Assembly (NCBI RefSeq): GCF_013403985.1
Contig: NZ_JABFDF010000007.1
Span: 1-64,000 of the forward strand
Length of the DNA stretch: 64,000 bases
DNA from: Winogradskyella ludwigii
GTDB taxonomy: Bacteria > Bacteroidota > Bacteroidia > Flavobacteriales > Flavobacteriaceae
Direction of reading: 5' to 3'
Below the pieces are notes generated by a model. That model did not search any database. It saw only the letters and a program-made list of their open reading frames with translations, and was not told where the DNA came from. Of this stretch, positions 18,522-28,391 are shown piece after piece. Within the stretch, counting starts at the first letter, position 1. Every line of letters starts with the position of its first letter. A program made the position numbers and the translations under genes.

Positions 18522-19577
18522 ATGCGATTAAAATTTCTTTTGATCTTCTTAGCTTTTTATGGCCTCTGTCATGGGCAATATTCATTCTCAGGTTATATTA
18601 ACCCAGACGAATGGCAAAATCCTGTTTACCTTTCTGTTGTTGAAGATTACCGGAAAATGTCTGGTGTTTATTCTGAACAAATTATCGCTAAAACATCAGC
18701 CGACGAGACTGGACACTTTGAGTTTAAAGGCGATATGCTCGATGTAGAAAACCGTATATACAGAATACATATAGACAATTGTATCGCTAGTTTACAAGGT
18801 GCCAATCACTTTAATGGGCATTGTAACGACAGCGAAGAATTGTTATTTATTGCTAAGAACACAGACACACTTAAGCTTCCTTTTTCATTTGGTAACCAAG
18901 TGTTTTGCCGCGTAGAATCTAACAATCCTAAAGCCAATGCTTTTGTAAAAATCGATTCTCTAAAAAACGATATGCGTTTTGCTTATGGAGAATTTAGAAG
19001 TGAAGCCAACCGTAAATTGAATAATAAAAAGTGGTTTAAAACGCTTCAATATTTTGGTGAAGCTCTAAATGAGCCCATTGCAGAACTTTATATTTATTCC
19101 TATTTATCCGAAAGAAGCAGTGATTTGCATAATTATTATGTCGAAGATTTAAAACATAACAGTTATTACACAAATTTACAAACACGATTAGAAACAACTT
19201 ATCCAAATGCTCCTTATACCAAACAATATACAAACGAGTTAAAAGCTGACCGTTACATGCTAGCAGCATCTACAGCACAAACCAAGTCTAAATGGAGTGC
19301 TCTACTCTACGCTATTTTAGCAATATCTGTTATTCTGAATTTATTTTTCTTGTATCGCTTTTGGAAACAAAACCAATCTAAAATTGAAGATTTAAAAGCC
19401 AAATTATCTAAGCAAGAACAAGTGGTTTTAGATCATATTCTTCAAGATAAAACAAATAAAGACATTGCAGAATCACTTTTTCTAAGTGTGAGCACCGTAA
19501 AATCGCACACCAATAACATCTACAAGAAATTAAACGTGCAATCTCGAGACGACGCAAAATCACTATTTATCAAATAG
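18522..19577 (+). CDS. membrane-anchored LuxR-type transcription regulator
   Basis: 351 residues. N-terminal signal or anchor (LLIFLAFYGLCHG), then an extracytoplasmic beta-rich domain of about 230 residues. A single transmembrane helix at roughly 259-280 is followed by a short coiled linker (KIEDLKAKLSKQ) and a C-terminal LuxR/GerE helix-turn-helix at 295-351 with NKDIAESLFLSVSTVKSHTNNIYKKL. The topology implies that an envelope signal is sensed outside and passed directly to a DNA-binding domain without phosphorylation. It is followed by a secreted thioredoxin-like gene 109 bases downstream, a possible target. Confidence 0.85.
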   Translation: MRLKFLLIFLAFYGLCHGQYSFSGYINPDEWQNPVYLSVVEDYRKMSGVYSEQIIAKTSADETGHFEFKGDMLDVENRIYRIHIDNCIASLQGANHFNGHCNDSEELLFIAKNTDTLKLPFSFGNQVFCRVESNNPKANAFVKIDSLKNDMRFAYGEFRSEANRKLNNKKWFKTLQYFGEALNEPIAELYIYSYLSERSSDLHNYYVEDLKHNSYYTNLQTRLETTYPNAPYTKQYTNELKADRYMLAASTAQTKSKWSALLYAILAISVILNLFFLYRFWKQNQSKIEDLKAKLSKQEQVVLDHILQDKTNKDIAESLFLSVSTVKSHTNNIYKKLNVQSRDDAKSLFIK

Positions 19578-19685
19578 TTACAAAATTCAACCTAGGTACT
19601 AGTACCAATTTCCAACCTTACATTTTCAAAATTCACATCTTTATCATTGATGTTTGCTTTCATATTAATCTAACAAATTATCAAT

Positions 19686-20576
19686 ATGAAAACAAACATT
19701 TCAACACTCTTAATGGCATTAGTATTTGCATTTCAAATTCATGCACAACACCTCAATCAAGAAATCATTGAAGAAGGCGAAACTCCTTTTTTACTCGGAA
19801 AAATTGACAAATCCGGATTAGAAGGCGAAAATTACACATCGTGGTTTACTGCAAACCATGATGATTATGAACCTAATTCAGAATTAATTAACTCTATCTC
19901 TTCAGAATTAAAAAAATATAAGATTACTCTTTTTATGGGAACTTGGTGTGGAGACAGCAAACAGGAAGTCCCGAGACTCTACAAAGTTTTAGAAGCATGC
20001 AATTTTCCTATGGAACAATTAACCGTTGTTGCTGTGAGTAGAAAAGCAGGTATGTACAAACAAAGTCCACAACATGAAGAAGCTGGTCTTAATATTCACA
20101 GAGTACCAACCGTTATTTTTTATAAAAACGAAAAAGAAGTGAATAGAATTGTTGAGCATCCTATTGATACTTTCGAAGAAGACATACAGAATATCATTAC
20201 CATAAACGATTACAAATCAAACTATCAAGTTGTAACAACTGTCGACCATATTCTTAGTAAAAAAGGCTCTAAAGGTTTAAAACGAAAACAAAAAAAGTTA
20301 CTTAAACAGTTTGAAGGAAAAGTACCAAACATGTCTGGATTAAATACTTATGGTCATATTCTCTTTGGTACAGACCGCATAAATGATGCTATTGAAGTAT
20401 TTACTTTAAATACACAGTTATTCCCAAATCAACCAAGAACATTTATGAGTTTAGCGAATACACTTGGCATTTCCGGTAATAAAACCGAGGCTATAAAAGT
20501 GCTTGAAGACGCCATAAAGAAGCATCCAGATAACGAAGATTTAAAAGAAAATTTAAAGGTTGTTAAATCAAACTAA
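19686..20576 (+). CDS. secreted thioredoxin-fold protein with TPR-like C-terminus
   Basis: 296 residues. Signal peptide 1-21 (FQIHAQ), a thioredoxin fold at about 70-170 with the active-site position WCGDS at 87-91, and two TPR-like helical hairpins at about 225-290 (GHILFGTDRINDAIEVFTLN, TLGISGNKTEAIKVLEDAIKK). The second cysteine of the usual CxxC is a serine, so it cannot form the standard disulfide; a monothiol or chaperone-like role is possible. Located in the periplasm or at the surface. Confidence 0.75.
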   Translation: MKTNISTLLMALVFAFQIHAQHLNQEIIEEGETPFLLGKIDKSGLEGENYTSWFTANHDDYEPNSELINSISSELKKYKITLFMGTWCGDSKQEVPRLYKVLEACNFPMEQLTVVAVSRKAGMYKQSPQHEEAGLNIHRVPTVIFYKNEKEVNRIVEHPIDTFEEDIQNIITINDYKSNYQVVTTVDHILSKKGSKGLKRKQKKLLKQFEGKVPNMSGLNTYGHILFGTDRINDAIEVFTLNTQLFPNQPRTFMSLANTLGISGNKTEAIKVLEDAIKKHPDNEDLKENLKVVKSN

Positions 20577-20606
20577 AAAGGTGTTCTCTAATTTTTGTAA
20601 AAAGTG

Positions 20607-20614
20607 TAATTTTG
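20607..20614 (+). promoter_or_regulatory. -7 box (TAATTTTG) of the lysS promoter
   Basis: Fits TAnnTTTG, 46 bases before the lysS ATG. A TTTG also lies at 20594-20597, which is too close to serve as the -33 element. Confidence 0.4.
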
Positions 20615-20660
20615 TGTCTGCTTATTTAAAAAACAAATAAGCCTATAAAAATAAATAAGA

Positions 20661-22349
20661 ATGCAACTTTCAGAACAAGAATTGGTAAGACGCCAAAAGT
20701 TAGAAAAGCTTAGAGCTTTAGGGATCAACCCTTATCCAGCGGATTTATTTCCGGTTAATCATACTTCCAAACAGATTAAAGCTGATTTTGAAGACGGTAA
20801 ACAGGTGATTATTGCTGGTCGTTTAATGGCTATTAACATTCAGGGAAAAGCGTCTTTTGCACAATTGCAAGACAGTGAAGGTCGTATTCAAGTGTATTTT
20901 AATAGAGATGAAATCTGTGAAGGTGAAGACAAAACCTTATACAACGATGTCTTTAAGAAATTATTAGACTTAGGTGATTTTGTTGGTATAGAAGGGACTC
21001 TTTTCACAACGCAAGTTGGCGAAAAAACCGTAATGGTAAAGAATTTCAAATTATTGAGTAAAGCTTTAAAGCCATTACCTATACCAAAACAAAAAGATGG
21101 TAAAACGTATGATGCGTTTACAGATCCTGAAATGCGTTACAGACAACGTTATGCAGATTTAGTAGTAAATCCGCATGTTAAGGAAGTATTTATAAAGCGT
21201 ACAAAATTGTTTAACGCCATGCGATCTTTCTTTAATGACTCTGGTTATTTCGAAGTTGAAACTCCGGTTTTACAACCGATTCCTGGAGGCGCTGCTGCAC
21301 GTCCTTTTATGACGCATCACAATAGTTTAGACATTCCATTATACATGCGAATTGCTAACGAATTATATCTAAAACGTTTAATCGTTGGTGGTTTTGATGG
21401 TGTCTATGAGTTTTCTAAAAACTTCAGAAATGAAGGAATGGACAGAACTCACAATCCTGAATTTACAGCCATGGAAATCTATGTATCGTACAAAGATTAC
21501 AATTGGATGATGGATTTCTGTGAGAAATTATTAGAACATTGTGCTATTGCTGTAAACGGAACTTCAGAGGCTACTTTTGGAGAACATAAAATAAACTTTA
21601 AAGCACCATATAAGCGTATTACCATGCGCGATTCTATTTTAGAATTTACAGGTTTTGATATTTACAACAAATCTGAAGACGAAATTAGAGCTGCAGCAAA
21701 AGGTATGCATATTGAGGTTGATGAAACCATGGGTAAAGGAAAGCTGATTGATGAGATTTTTGGTGAGAAATGTGAAGGGAATTATATTCAACCAACATTT
21801 ATTACAGATTATCCTAAAGAAATGAGCCCTTTATGTAAAGAGCATAGAGAAAATCCTGAATTAACTGAGCGTTTTGAACTTATGGTTTGTGGTAAGGAAG
21901 TTGCTAATGCCTATTCTGAACTTAATGACCCAATTGATCAGCGCGAACGTTTTGAGCACCAATTAAAACTAGCACAAAAAGGTGATGACGAAGCGACTGA
22001 ATTTATAGATCATGATTTTTTACGTGCGCTAGAATACGGAATGCCTCCAACATCTGGAATGGGAATTGGTATGGACCGCTTAATAATGTTCTTAACTAAT
22101 AACCAAAGTATCCAAGAGGTTTTATTCTTCCCTCAAATGCGACCAGAGAAGAAAAAGGTAGATCTTAGTGATAATGAAAAAGCAATTTTAGAGGTTTTAA
22201 AATCTGAAAAGCGCATGGATTTAAACGTTCTTAAATCAAAATCTGGCTTAAGTAATAAAGGTTGGGACAAAGGTTTAAAAGGCTTGAGTAAACATGGACT
22301 AACAAAGGTTGAAAAAACTGATGACGGTTTATTTGTAGAGCTTGTTTAA
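20661..22349 (+). CDS. lysS: lysyl-tRNA synthetase, class II
   Basis: 562 residues. It charges tRNA-Lys with lysine. The N-terminal OB-fold anticodon-binding domain (about 55-150) is followed by the class II core with motif 2 (FRNEGMDRTHNPEFT) and motif 3 (GMGIGMDRLIMFL). After the usual end near residue 500 (PEKK) there is a charged, winged-helix-like extension of about 60 residues, so the protein is longer than the roughly 505-residue bacterial norm. Monocistronic with its own terminator. Confidence 0.97.
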   Translation: MQLSEQELVRRQKLEKLRALGINPYPADLFPVNHTSKQIKADFEDGKQVIIAGRLMAINIQGKASFAQLQDSEGRIQVYFNRDEICEGEDKTLYNDVFKKLLDLGDFVGIEGTLFTTQVGEKTVMVKNFKLLSKALKPLPIPKQKDGKTYDAFTDPEMRYRQRYADLVVNPHVKEVFIKRTKLFNAMRSFFNDSGYFEVETPVLQPIPGGAAARPFMTHHNSLDIPLYMRIANELYLKRLIVGGFDGVYEFSKNFRNEGMDRTHNPEFTAMEIYVSYKDYNWMMDFCEKLLEHCAIAVNGTSEATFGEHKINFKAPYKRITMRDSILEFTGFDIYNKSEDEIRAAAKGMHIEVDETMGKGKLIDEIFGEKCEGNYIQPTFITDYPKEMSPLCKEHRENPELTERFELMVCGKEVANAYSELNDPIDQRERFEHQLKLAQKGDDEATEFIDHDFLRALEYGMPPTSGMGIGMDRLIMFLTNNQSIQEVLFFPQMRPEKKKVDLSDNEKAILEVLKSEKRMDLNVLKSKSGLSNKGWDKGLKGLSKHGLTKVEKTDDGLFVELV

Positions 22350-22377
22350 AAACCTTCTAACATAAATTTATAAAAAA

Positions 22378-22408
22378 GGAATTGCCGAGAGGTAGTTCCT
22401 TTTTTTTT
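22378..22408 (+). terminator. intrinsic terminator of lysS
   Basis: AGGAATTGCC pairs with GGTAGTTCCT (two G-T wobbles) across a GAGA loop, followed by a run of eight or more T. Confidence 0.85.
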
Positions 22409-22470
22409 AGTTTAAAAACTATATATTAGAGCGTTACTAATAATTAAAACCTTTATAAAACGCTCATTCT

Positions 22471-23580
22471 ATGAAACAAAGCTACGCAACCTTAATCATA
22501 CTTTTATGCTTTACAATAGTCATAAATTCACAGAACTTCATAGGTAATTGGAATGTAATTTCTCTAGAATCAAATGGAAACATCATTAGTTTACCTTCAA
22601 CGGTTACAACACCGCCAAATATTGAATTTCACAATTCATTTAGCAGTGCACCTTTAGACCAATATTGGGGACGTTATATATACGGCAATGGCATTTGTAA
22701 CTCTTTTACTTCGTACTTTGAGAGCGAACAAAATAATGCTATAAGTCTTATTCCTTATTTTGAAACTACAGACAACTCATGTACTACAACTGAGGAAACT
22801 GACTTTGAGAACTCCTACTTTTCAATTTTACAAGAACCTGGAAATTTAACGTATTCATTTACTAATGATTTACACAATTTAAGTTTTACCAACAACCAAG
22901 GAGATGTCATAAACTTAGGCCGTGAAGACGCACCTTCAAACGTACTAAGCGGAGAATGGTTTATTCATTCTATTTGGGAATTTGATATTTTACTTGAGAA
23001 TACTTTTAACCCTAACTTAAGTATACTCTTTTCTGACGATATTACTAATGGCCAAAGTAATTTTTATGGCAGCTCCACTTGTAATGGATTCAACGGTATG
23101 TATGACAATCCAGTACAACCAAATTCTTTTATAATTAGAGATATAGGTTGGACACTAAGTTTCTGTGACATTGCAGACCAAGCGATTTTTGAAACGTCAT
23201 ACATGAATTTTTTCAACCTTAATGAAGACATATACACATTTGAAATTGCAGGAAGCGGTTCTGATGCTATGCTAACCATATATAATGGCAATGAGGTAGA
23301 ACTTAATTACGGTAGGCAAGCCCTGTCTATTAATAGTTTTACCGCGAAAAAAACCAAACTAATAACGGATATATCTAATCATAGATTACAACTCATTTCC
23401 GTCACTCCTTTAGTTAACAATCCATACTCTATTTATGATATTTCAGGCAGGCTAATTACTTCCGCTTACATAGATGGATCCAATAACATTGAAATTGATA
23501 TTTTAGCTTCAGGCAGTTATGTTTTAAAGATTATGAATTCACAAAATCAAACCGAAAGCTTTAAATTTTTGAAACGATAA
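22471..23580 (+). CDS. secreted protein with two META/lipocalin-like repeats and T9SS sorting tail
   Basis: 369 residues. Signal peptide to about 20 (VINSQ). Two similar domains each begin with a G-x-W strand (IGNWNVISLESNG and SGEWFIHSIWEF); the second carries CNGFNG, a motif recalling META/HslJ domains. The C-terminal about 65 residues (SIYDISGRLITSAYIDGSNNIEIDILASGSYVLKI) form a type A T9SS sorting domain, so it is exported to the cell surface. No enzyme motif seen. Function unknown. Confidence 0.7.
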   Translation: MKQSYATLIILLCFTIVINSQNFIGNWNVISLESNGNIISLPSTVTTPPNIEFHNSFSSAPLDQYWGRYIYGNGICNSFTSYFESEQNNAISLIPYFETTDNSCTTTEETDFENSYFSILQEPGNLTYSFTNDLHNLSFTNNQGDVINLGREDAPSNVLSGEWFIHSIWEFDILLENTFNPNLSILFSDDITNGQSNFYGSSTCNGFNGMYDNPVQPNSFIIRDIGWTLSFCDIADQAIFETSYMNFFNLNEDIYTFEIAGSGSDAMLTIYNGNEVELNYGRQALSINSFTAKKTKLITDISNHRLQLISVTPLVNNPYSIYDISGRLITSAYIDGSNNIEIDILASGSYVLKIMNSQNQTESFKFLKR

Positions 23581-23687
23581 GTGCTAATTATAATATTCAA
23601 CAAATAAGCTAACCATCAGTTTATTTTTTTGTTAAAAATTAATTTTATTACATTAGCAACTTGCTATCAATCAGAAAATCACATCTA

Positions 23688-25220
23688 ATGTTAAAAAAGA
23701 CCTACTTATTATTCGCTTTCGCATGTATTATTTTTTCTTGTAATAATGACGATGACGTTGCTGCTGTTTGCGATACCGCAACTAATATATCATCAAATTC
23801 AATAACTAATAATTCTGCAATAATAACGTGGAACACAACTAACAGTTCAGGTCAACACACTTTAGAATATGGTCTTTCTGGATTTACAATAGGTAGCGGA
23901 ACTATAGTTTCGGCAACTGACACAGATGCTACACTTACCGCATTACAAGCAAATACCACTTACGATGTTTATATACAAACGTCATGTAGTTCTACAAATA
24001 TCAGTGCACAAACTGATACTTTCAGTTTTACAACGTCACCAAATCCAATTTGCAATCCTATAACTAACGTATCGTCAAGTTCTATAACTCATAATTCTAC
24101 AATAATCACTTGGGAAACAACTGACGCTTTAGCGCAACACACTTTAGAATATGGTGTTTCTGGATTTAGCTTAGGTAACGGAACAACAATTTCTGAATCT
24201 GATACAGATGCTGAGCTTACAGAATTATTAGGAAACACCACTTATGATGTTTATATTAAATCTACGTGCAGCACAAACTTTGAGAGCGTCTACACAGATG
24301 TATATAGCTTTACAACATTACAACCAAATGTTGCAACAGAATTCAAACCTACTTTATCTGAAATGAATTTATTTGTTAATGATCTTGAAGATTTAGAAAT
24401 AACTCCATTAGCTTTTAAATATGATTTAAATACCACATTATTTTCAGATTACGCACATAAACAACGAATTATAGCCTTACCAGAAGGAACAAGTATGGAA
24501 TTTGATGGAGATGGATTACCTATTTTCCCAGATAACACTGTTATTGCAAAAACGTTCTTTTACAATTTTGATGAACGCGATTTATCCTTAGGTAGAACTA
24601 TTATTGAAACACGTATTTTAATAAAAATTAATGGTGTTTGGGAAACAGGAGATTACACATGGAATGCAGATCAAACGGATGCTGTCTTAGACACAGCAGG
24701 AAGCACATTACCTATCTCATGGATAGATGTAGATGGCGTAACTAACTCAACAACTTACAAAATCCCTTCTAACACAGATTGCTTTACTTGTCACAGTAAT
24801 AACGATAATATTACTCCAATAGGCCCAAAATTAAGATCTATGAATTTTCGTTTAAATGGAGTAAACCAATTAGAACAATTTATAGCTAACTCACAATTAA
24901 CAGGTGTCACAGACAGTAATTCTATTACAGTTCTTCCAGACTGGGAAGACACTAATGAAAGGTTAGAAGATAGAGCAAGAGCGTATATGGATATTAATTG
25001 TGCACATTGCCACGTTCCTGGAGGTCACTGTGATGACGAAACGACTTTAAATTTAGCTTTTGAAACTCCTTTGGATCAAACAGATATTGTAGCCCTCAGT
25101 TTTAGTATTGAGTATAGAATATCATTTTACTTAGATGGCCTAAGCATGCCTTTCATTGGAACTTCAATGCAGCATATAGAGGGTGCACAATTAATTCAAG
25201 ATTACTTAAACACACTATAG
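23688..25220 (+). CDS. lipoprotein with two fibronectin type III repeats and a diheme c-type cytochrome domain
   Basis: 510 residues from the ATG at 23688; a TTG nine codons earlier is unlikely because the lipoprotein signal (LFAFACIIFSCNNDDD) starts at this ATG. Two FN3-like repeats of about 90 residues are near-duplicates (HTLEYGLSGFTIGSGT and HTLEYGVSGFSLGNGT). The rest matches the SO_2930/HNE_0200-type cytochrome family: FSDYAHKQRIIALPEG, ETRILIK, and two heme-attachment sites CFTCHS and CAHCHV. It is probably a surface electron carrier or redox enzyme. The partner is unknown. Confidence 0.8.
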   Translation: MLKKTYLLFAFACIIFSCNNDDDVAAVCDTATNISSNSITNNSAIITWNTTNSSGQHTLEYGLSGFTIGSGTIVSATDTDATLTALQANTTYDVYIQTSCSSTNISAQTDTFSFTTSPNPICNPITNVSSSSITHNSTIITWETTDALAQHTLEYGVSGFSLGNGTTISESDTDAELTELLGNTTYDVYIKSTCSTNFESVYTDVYSFTTLQPNVATEFKPTLSEMNLFVNDLEDLEITPLAFKYDLNTTLFSDYAHKQRIIALPEGTSMEFDGDGLPIFPDNTVIAKTFFYNFDERDLSLGRTIIETRILIKINGVWETGDYTWNADQTDAVLDTAGSTLPISWIDVDGVTNSTTYKIPSNTDCFTCHSNNDNITPIGPKLRSMNFRLNGVNQLEQFIANSQLTGVTDSNSITVLPDWEDTNERLEDRARAYMDINCAHCHVPGGHCDDETTLNLAFETPLDQTDIVALSFSIEYRISFYLDGLSMPFIGTSMQHIEGAQLIQDYLNTL

Positions 25221-25318
25221 TTAAAATCACGTTAAAGAAATACTAAATTCGGTTTTAAAATCAACAGTGTCTTAATAGAATACGTATTTTCAACAAAATT
25301 TTAAAAAAACCGACAATT

Positions 25319-27805
25319 TTGAAAAACGTATCAATCAAACTACTCTTTGTAGTTTCGGCTTTTCTTGCATTTTCATGTTCTACTGCAAAAAAAGCAAGTA
25401 AATCTAAAAAAGATGCCACAGCGATGGCAAAACCATCAGGTAAAAAACCTGGTAAAAACGATCCACAACCGTATAGTAAAGTTATTACTAAAGACGCTAA
25501 AAGTGATGCAGGATTATTTACAGTGCACACTGTAGATGATAAATTTTATTACGAAATACCAGATTCGCTTTTTAACAGACAAATGTTAATGGTAACTCGT
25601 ATTTCTAAAACAGCATCCGGACTTGGTTTTGGTGGTGGAAAATTGAGTGAACAAGTACTTCGCTGGGAAAAGAAAGACAAAAAAGTATTATTACGTATGG
25701 TATCTCACCAAGTAGTTGCTGCAGATTCTTTACCAGTACATGAGGCTGTTGAAAACTCTAATTTTGAGCCTGTAATTGCAAGTTTCCCAATTAAAGCGTT
25801 CAGCAAAGACTCTACAAATACTGTTATTGATGTTACAGATTTATTCTCTAAAGATGTTAAGCCTTTAGGGTTTCCGCAAAGAAGTAGACAACAATATAAA
25901 ATTTCACGTTTAGATGGCCAACTTTCATATATTGAAAGTATCAAATCTTACCCAACAAATATTGAATCGCGTACAGTAAAAACGTATGCTTCAGGAGCAC
26001 CACCATCAAATTCTAATACAGGTGCAATATCTTTAGAAATTAACAATTCTATGATCTTGTTACCAAGCGTTCCAATGAAACGTCGTTATTTTGATGAACG
26101 TGTAGGATGGTTTACAAGTAACCAGACAGATTACGGTTTAAGTGATCAAAAAAGTAAATCTTTAGAATTCTTAGATCGTTGGAGATTAGAAGTTAAAGAT
26201 GAAGACATTGAGAAATTTAAGCGTGGTGAATTAGTAGTACCTAAAAAACAAATTGTGTATTACGTTGATAGAGCAACGCCAGAACAATGGAAAAAATATA
26301 TTAAACAAGGTATTGAAGATTGGCAAGTTGCTTTTGAAGCTGCAGGTTTCAAAGACGCTATAATTGCTAAAGAGCCACCAACAGTTGAAGAAGATCCAGA
26401 ATGGAGCCCAGAAGATGCACGCTACTCTGTAGTACGTTATTTAGCCTCGCCTATTCCAAATGCCAATGGACCTCACGTGAGTGACCCAAGAACTGGTGAA
26501 ATATTAGAAAGTGATATTAACTGGTATCATAATGTAATGTCTTTACTACGTGGTTGGTTCTTTGTACAAACTGCAGCGATTAATCCTGAGGCTCAGAGTC
26601 CACAATTTAAAGATGAAGTAATGGGACGTTTAATTCGTTTCGTATCTTCTCATGAAGTTGGACATACATTAGGTTTACCACATAACATGGGATCTAGTGT
26701 TGCTTATCCTGTAGAAAAATTACGTGATGCCGAATTCACTAAAGTTTACGGAACTGCACCATCTATTATGGATTATGCACGTTTTAACTATATCGCACAA
26801 CCAGGTGATGAAGGTGTGGCTTTAATGCCAGATATCGGAACTTATGACAAGTATGCTATTTCTTGGGGTTACAGACCTATTTTAGACAAAACGGCTGAAG
26901 AAGAAAAATCAATTCTTAATGAGTGGATTATGAAACATGCTGGTGACCCAATGTACCGTTTTGGACATCAACAAGCTGGTGATGTCGTTGATCCAAGTTC
27001 TCAAACTGAAGATTTAGGTGATGATGCTATGTTAGCAAGTGATTATGGTATTAAAAACTTAAAGCGTATTGTACCAAACTTAATTGAATGGACTACAGAA
27101 GCTGGTGAAGGTTATGATGATTTAGATGAAATGTATGGTCATGTTGTTTCTCAGTTTAACCGTTATATGGGACATGTTTCTAATAATATCGGTGGTGTTT
27201 ATGAAAACTACAAAGCTGCTGACCAAGAAGGTGCTGTTTATACAGCTGTACCTAAAGATCACCAGAAGAAAGCAATGGCTTTTATTCAAGCCAACTTATT
27301 TGAAACTCCAGATTGGTTAATTGATAAAAACATTTTTGATCGTATTGAGTTTACAGGTTCTGTAGAGCGTGTAAGAGGATTGCAAGCTAGAACACTAAAC
27401 AATATTATGAGTTTAGGTAAAATGCAGCGTCTAATTGAAGCAAATACGTATGACAGTAATGCTTATGCGTTAACTGATATGATGAGCGATTTACGTAAAG
27501 GTGTTTGGAGTGAATTACGTACAGGTAAGAAAATAGATACTTACAGACGTAATTTACAACGTGCACATATTGATAGGTTAGAGTATTTAATGACTGCAAA
27601 AAACCAAACTGCAGGAAGAAGATCTAGTCCTTATGTTAAAGTGACTCCTGTTAACACAAGCCAATCTGATATTAGAGCGGTTGTAAGAGCAGAGTTAAAA
27701 TCATTACGTAGCCAATTACGTTCTGCACGTGGTGGAGATTCTATAAGTAGAATCCATATTGCAGATGCAATTGAGCGTATTAATCTTATTTTAGATCCTA
27801 AATAA
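25319..27805 (+). CDS. zinc-dependent metalloprotease lipoprotein (DUF5117/DUF4953 type)
   Basis: 828 residues. It starts at a TTG (25319); no in-frame ATG precedes the lipoprotein signal (LLFVVSAFLAFSCSTAKK). A DUF5118/DUF5117-like N-terminal half (about 60-400) is followed by the metzincin-like motif HEVGHTLGLPHNM near residues 443-455 and IMDYARFNY as the Met-turn region. A helical C-terminal domain follows. It is a conserved Bacteroidota envelope protease of unknown substrate. Monocistronic with a strong terminator. Confidence 0.85.
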   Translation: MKNVSIKLLFVVSAFLAFSCSTAKKASKSKKDATAMAKPSGKKPGKNDPQPYSKVITKDAKSDAGLFTVHTVDDKFYYEIPDSLFNRQMLMVTRISKTASGLGFGGGKLSEQVLRWEKKDKKVLLRMVSHQVVAADSLPVHEAVENSNFEPVIASFPIKAFSKDSTNTVIDVTDLFSKDVKPLGFPQRSRQQYKISRLDGQLSYIESIKSYPTNIESRTVKTYASGAPPSNSNTGAISLEINNSMILLPSVPMKRRYFDERVGWFTSNQTDYGLSDQKSKSLEFLDRWRLEVKDEDIEKFKRGELVVPKKQIVYYVDRATPEQWKKYIKQGIEDWQVAFEAAGFKDAIIAKEPPTVEEDPEWSPEDARYSVVRYLASPIPNANGPHVSDPRTGEILESDINWYHNVMSLLRGWFFVQTAAINPEAQSPQFKDEVMGRLIRFVSSHEVGHTLGLPHNMGSSVAYPVEKLRDAEFTKVYGTAPSIMDYARFNYIAQPGDEGVALMPDIGTYDKYAISWGYRPILDKTAEEEKSILNEWIMKHAGDPMYRFGHQQAGDVVDPSSQTEDLGDDAMLASDYGIKNLKRIVPNLIEWTTEAGEGYDDLDEMYGHVVSQFNRYMGHVSNNIGGVYENYKAADQEGAVYTAVPKDHQKKAMAFIQANLFETPDWLIDKNIFDRIEFTGSVERVRGLQARTLNNIMSLGKMQRLIEANTYDSNAYALTDMMSDLRKGVWSELRTGKKIDTYRRNLQRAHIDRLEYLMTAKNQTAGRRSSPYVKVTPVNTSQSDIRAVVRAELKSLRSQLRSARGGDSISRIHIADAIERINLILDPK

Positions 27806-27830
27806 TTTTAATTAAAATACATTATAAAAA

Positions 27831-27860
27831 AGGCTTCAATTTAAATTGAAGCCTTTTTTT
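27831..27860 (+). terminator. intrinsic terminator of the metalloprotease gene
   Basis: A 12-base perfect stem (AGGCTTCAATTT / AAATTGAAGCCT) followed by a run of T, 25 bases past the stop. Confidence 0.9.
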
Positions 27861-27887
27861 TATTCAGAAAACTATATATTAGTGCCA

Positions 27888-28391
27888 ATGAGCGACCACA
27901 ATCAAAAAGCACTATACTTCTGCCATACACATCCTAACTTATTTTTACAAAAAAAATGTGAAGGTTGTAAACGAGGTATGTGCCACACGTGTATTTACAA
28001 CAACCTTAATTATTGCTCCGATTGTTTACGTACGCAAAAGCGATTTAGCAGCAATACTAAAGATAAAAAGGAGCTATTTAATACGCTAATTTTTGCAGTC
28101 GTTATCAGTTGTGTAATTGTACTTTTATTATTTCACAAAACGAATATCAATCCACATTATCCATTAACAAAATATGTCCTAATCGCTTTTGTTATTTCCT
28201 TATCTGCTTCAAATTGTTATTACTTATTTCAAAAAACAACATTGCTTTCAGATGTTAATAAAATTCCGTTTATAGGTTTTAAATTATCAATACTAATTTT
28301 AGTATTGGTAGTCGCATCAGGATTACCTATTCTATATCTGATTTATAAGAGTGGCTTAATATTAAAAACACATTACTTTAATCGCTCTTGA
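27888..28391 (+). CDS. small membrane protein with an N-terminal B-box-like zinc finger
   Basis: 167 residues from the ATG at 27888; an upstream TTG would start inside the terminator. Residues about 12-46 carry Cys/His pairs (CHTHPNLFLQKKCEGCKRGM, CHTCIYNNLNYCSDC), which resemble a B-box or treble-clef zinc site. Three hydrophobic helices follow (about 65-82, 95-112, 128-155). A flavobacterial protein of unknown function, probably in the inner membrane with the finger in the cytosol. Its last 19 bases overlap the end of the convergent hydrolase gene. Confidence 0.6.
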   Translation: MSDHNQKALYFCHTHPNLFLQKKCEGCKRGMCHTCIYNNLNYCSDCLRTQKRFSSNTKDKKELFNTLIFAVVISCVIVLLLFHKTNINPHYPLTKYVLIAFVISLSASNCYYLFQKTTLLSDVNKIPFIGFKLSILILVLVVASGLPILYLIYKSGLILKTHYFNRS

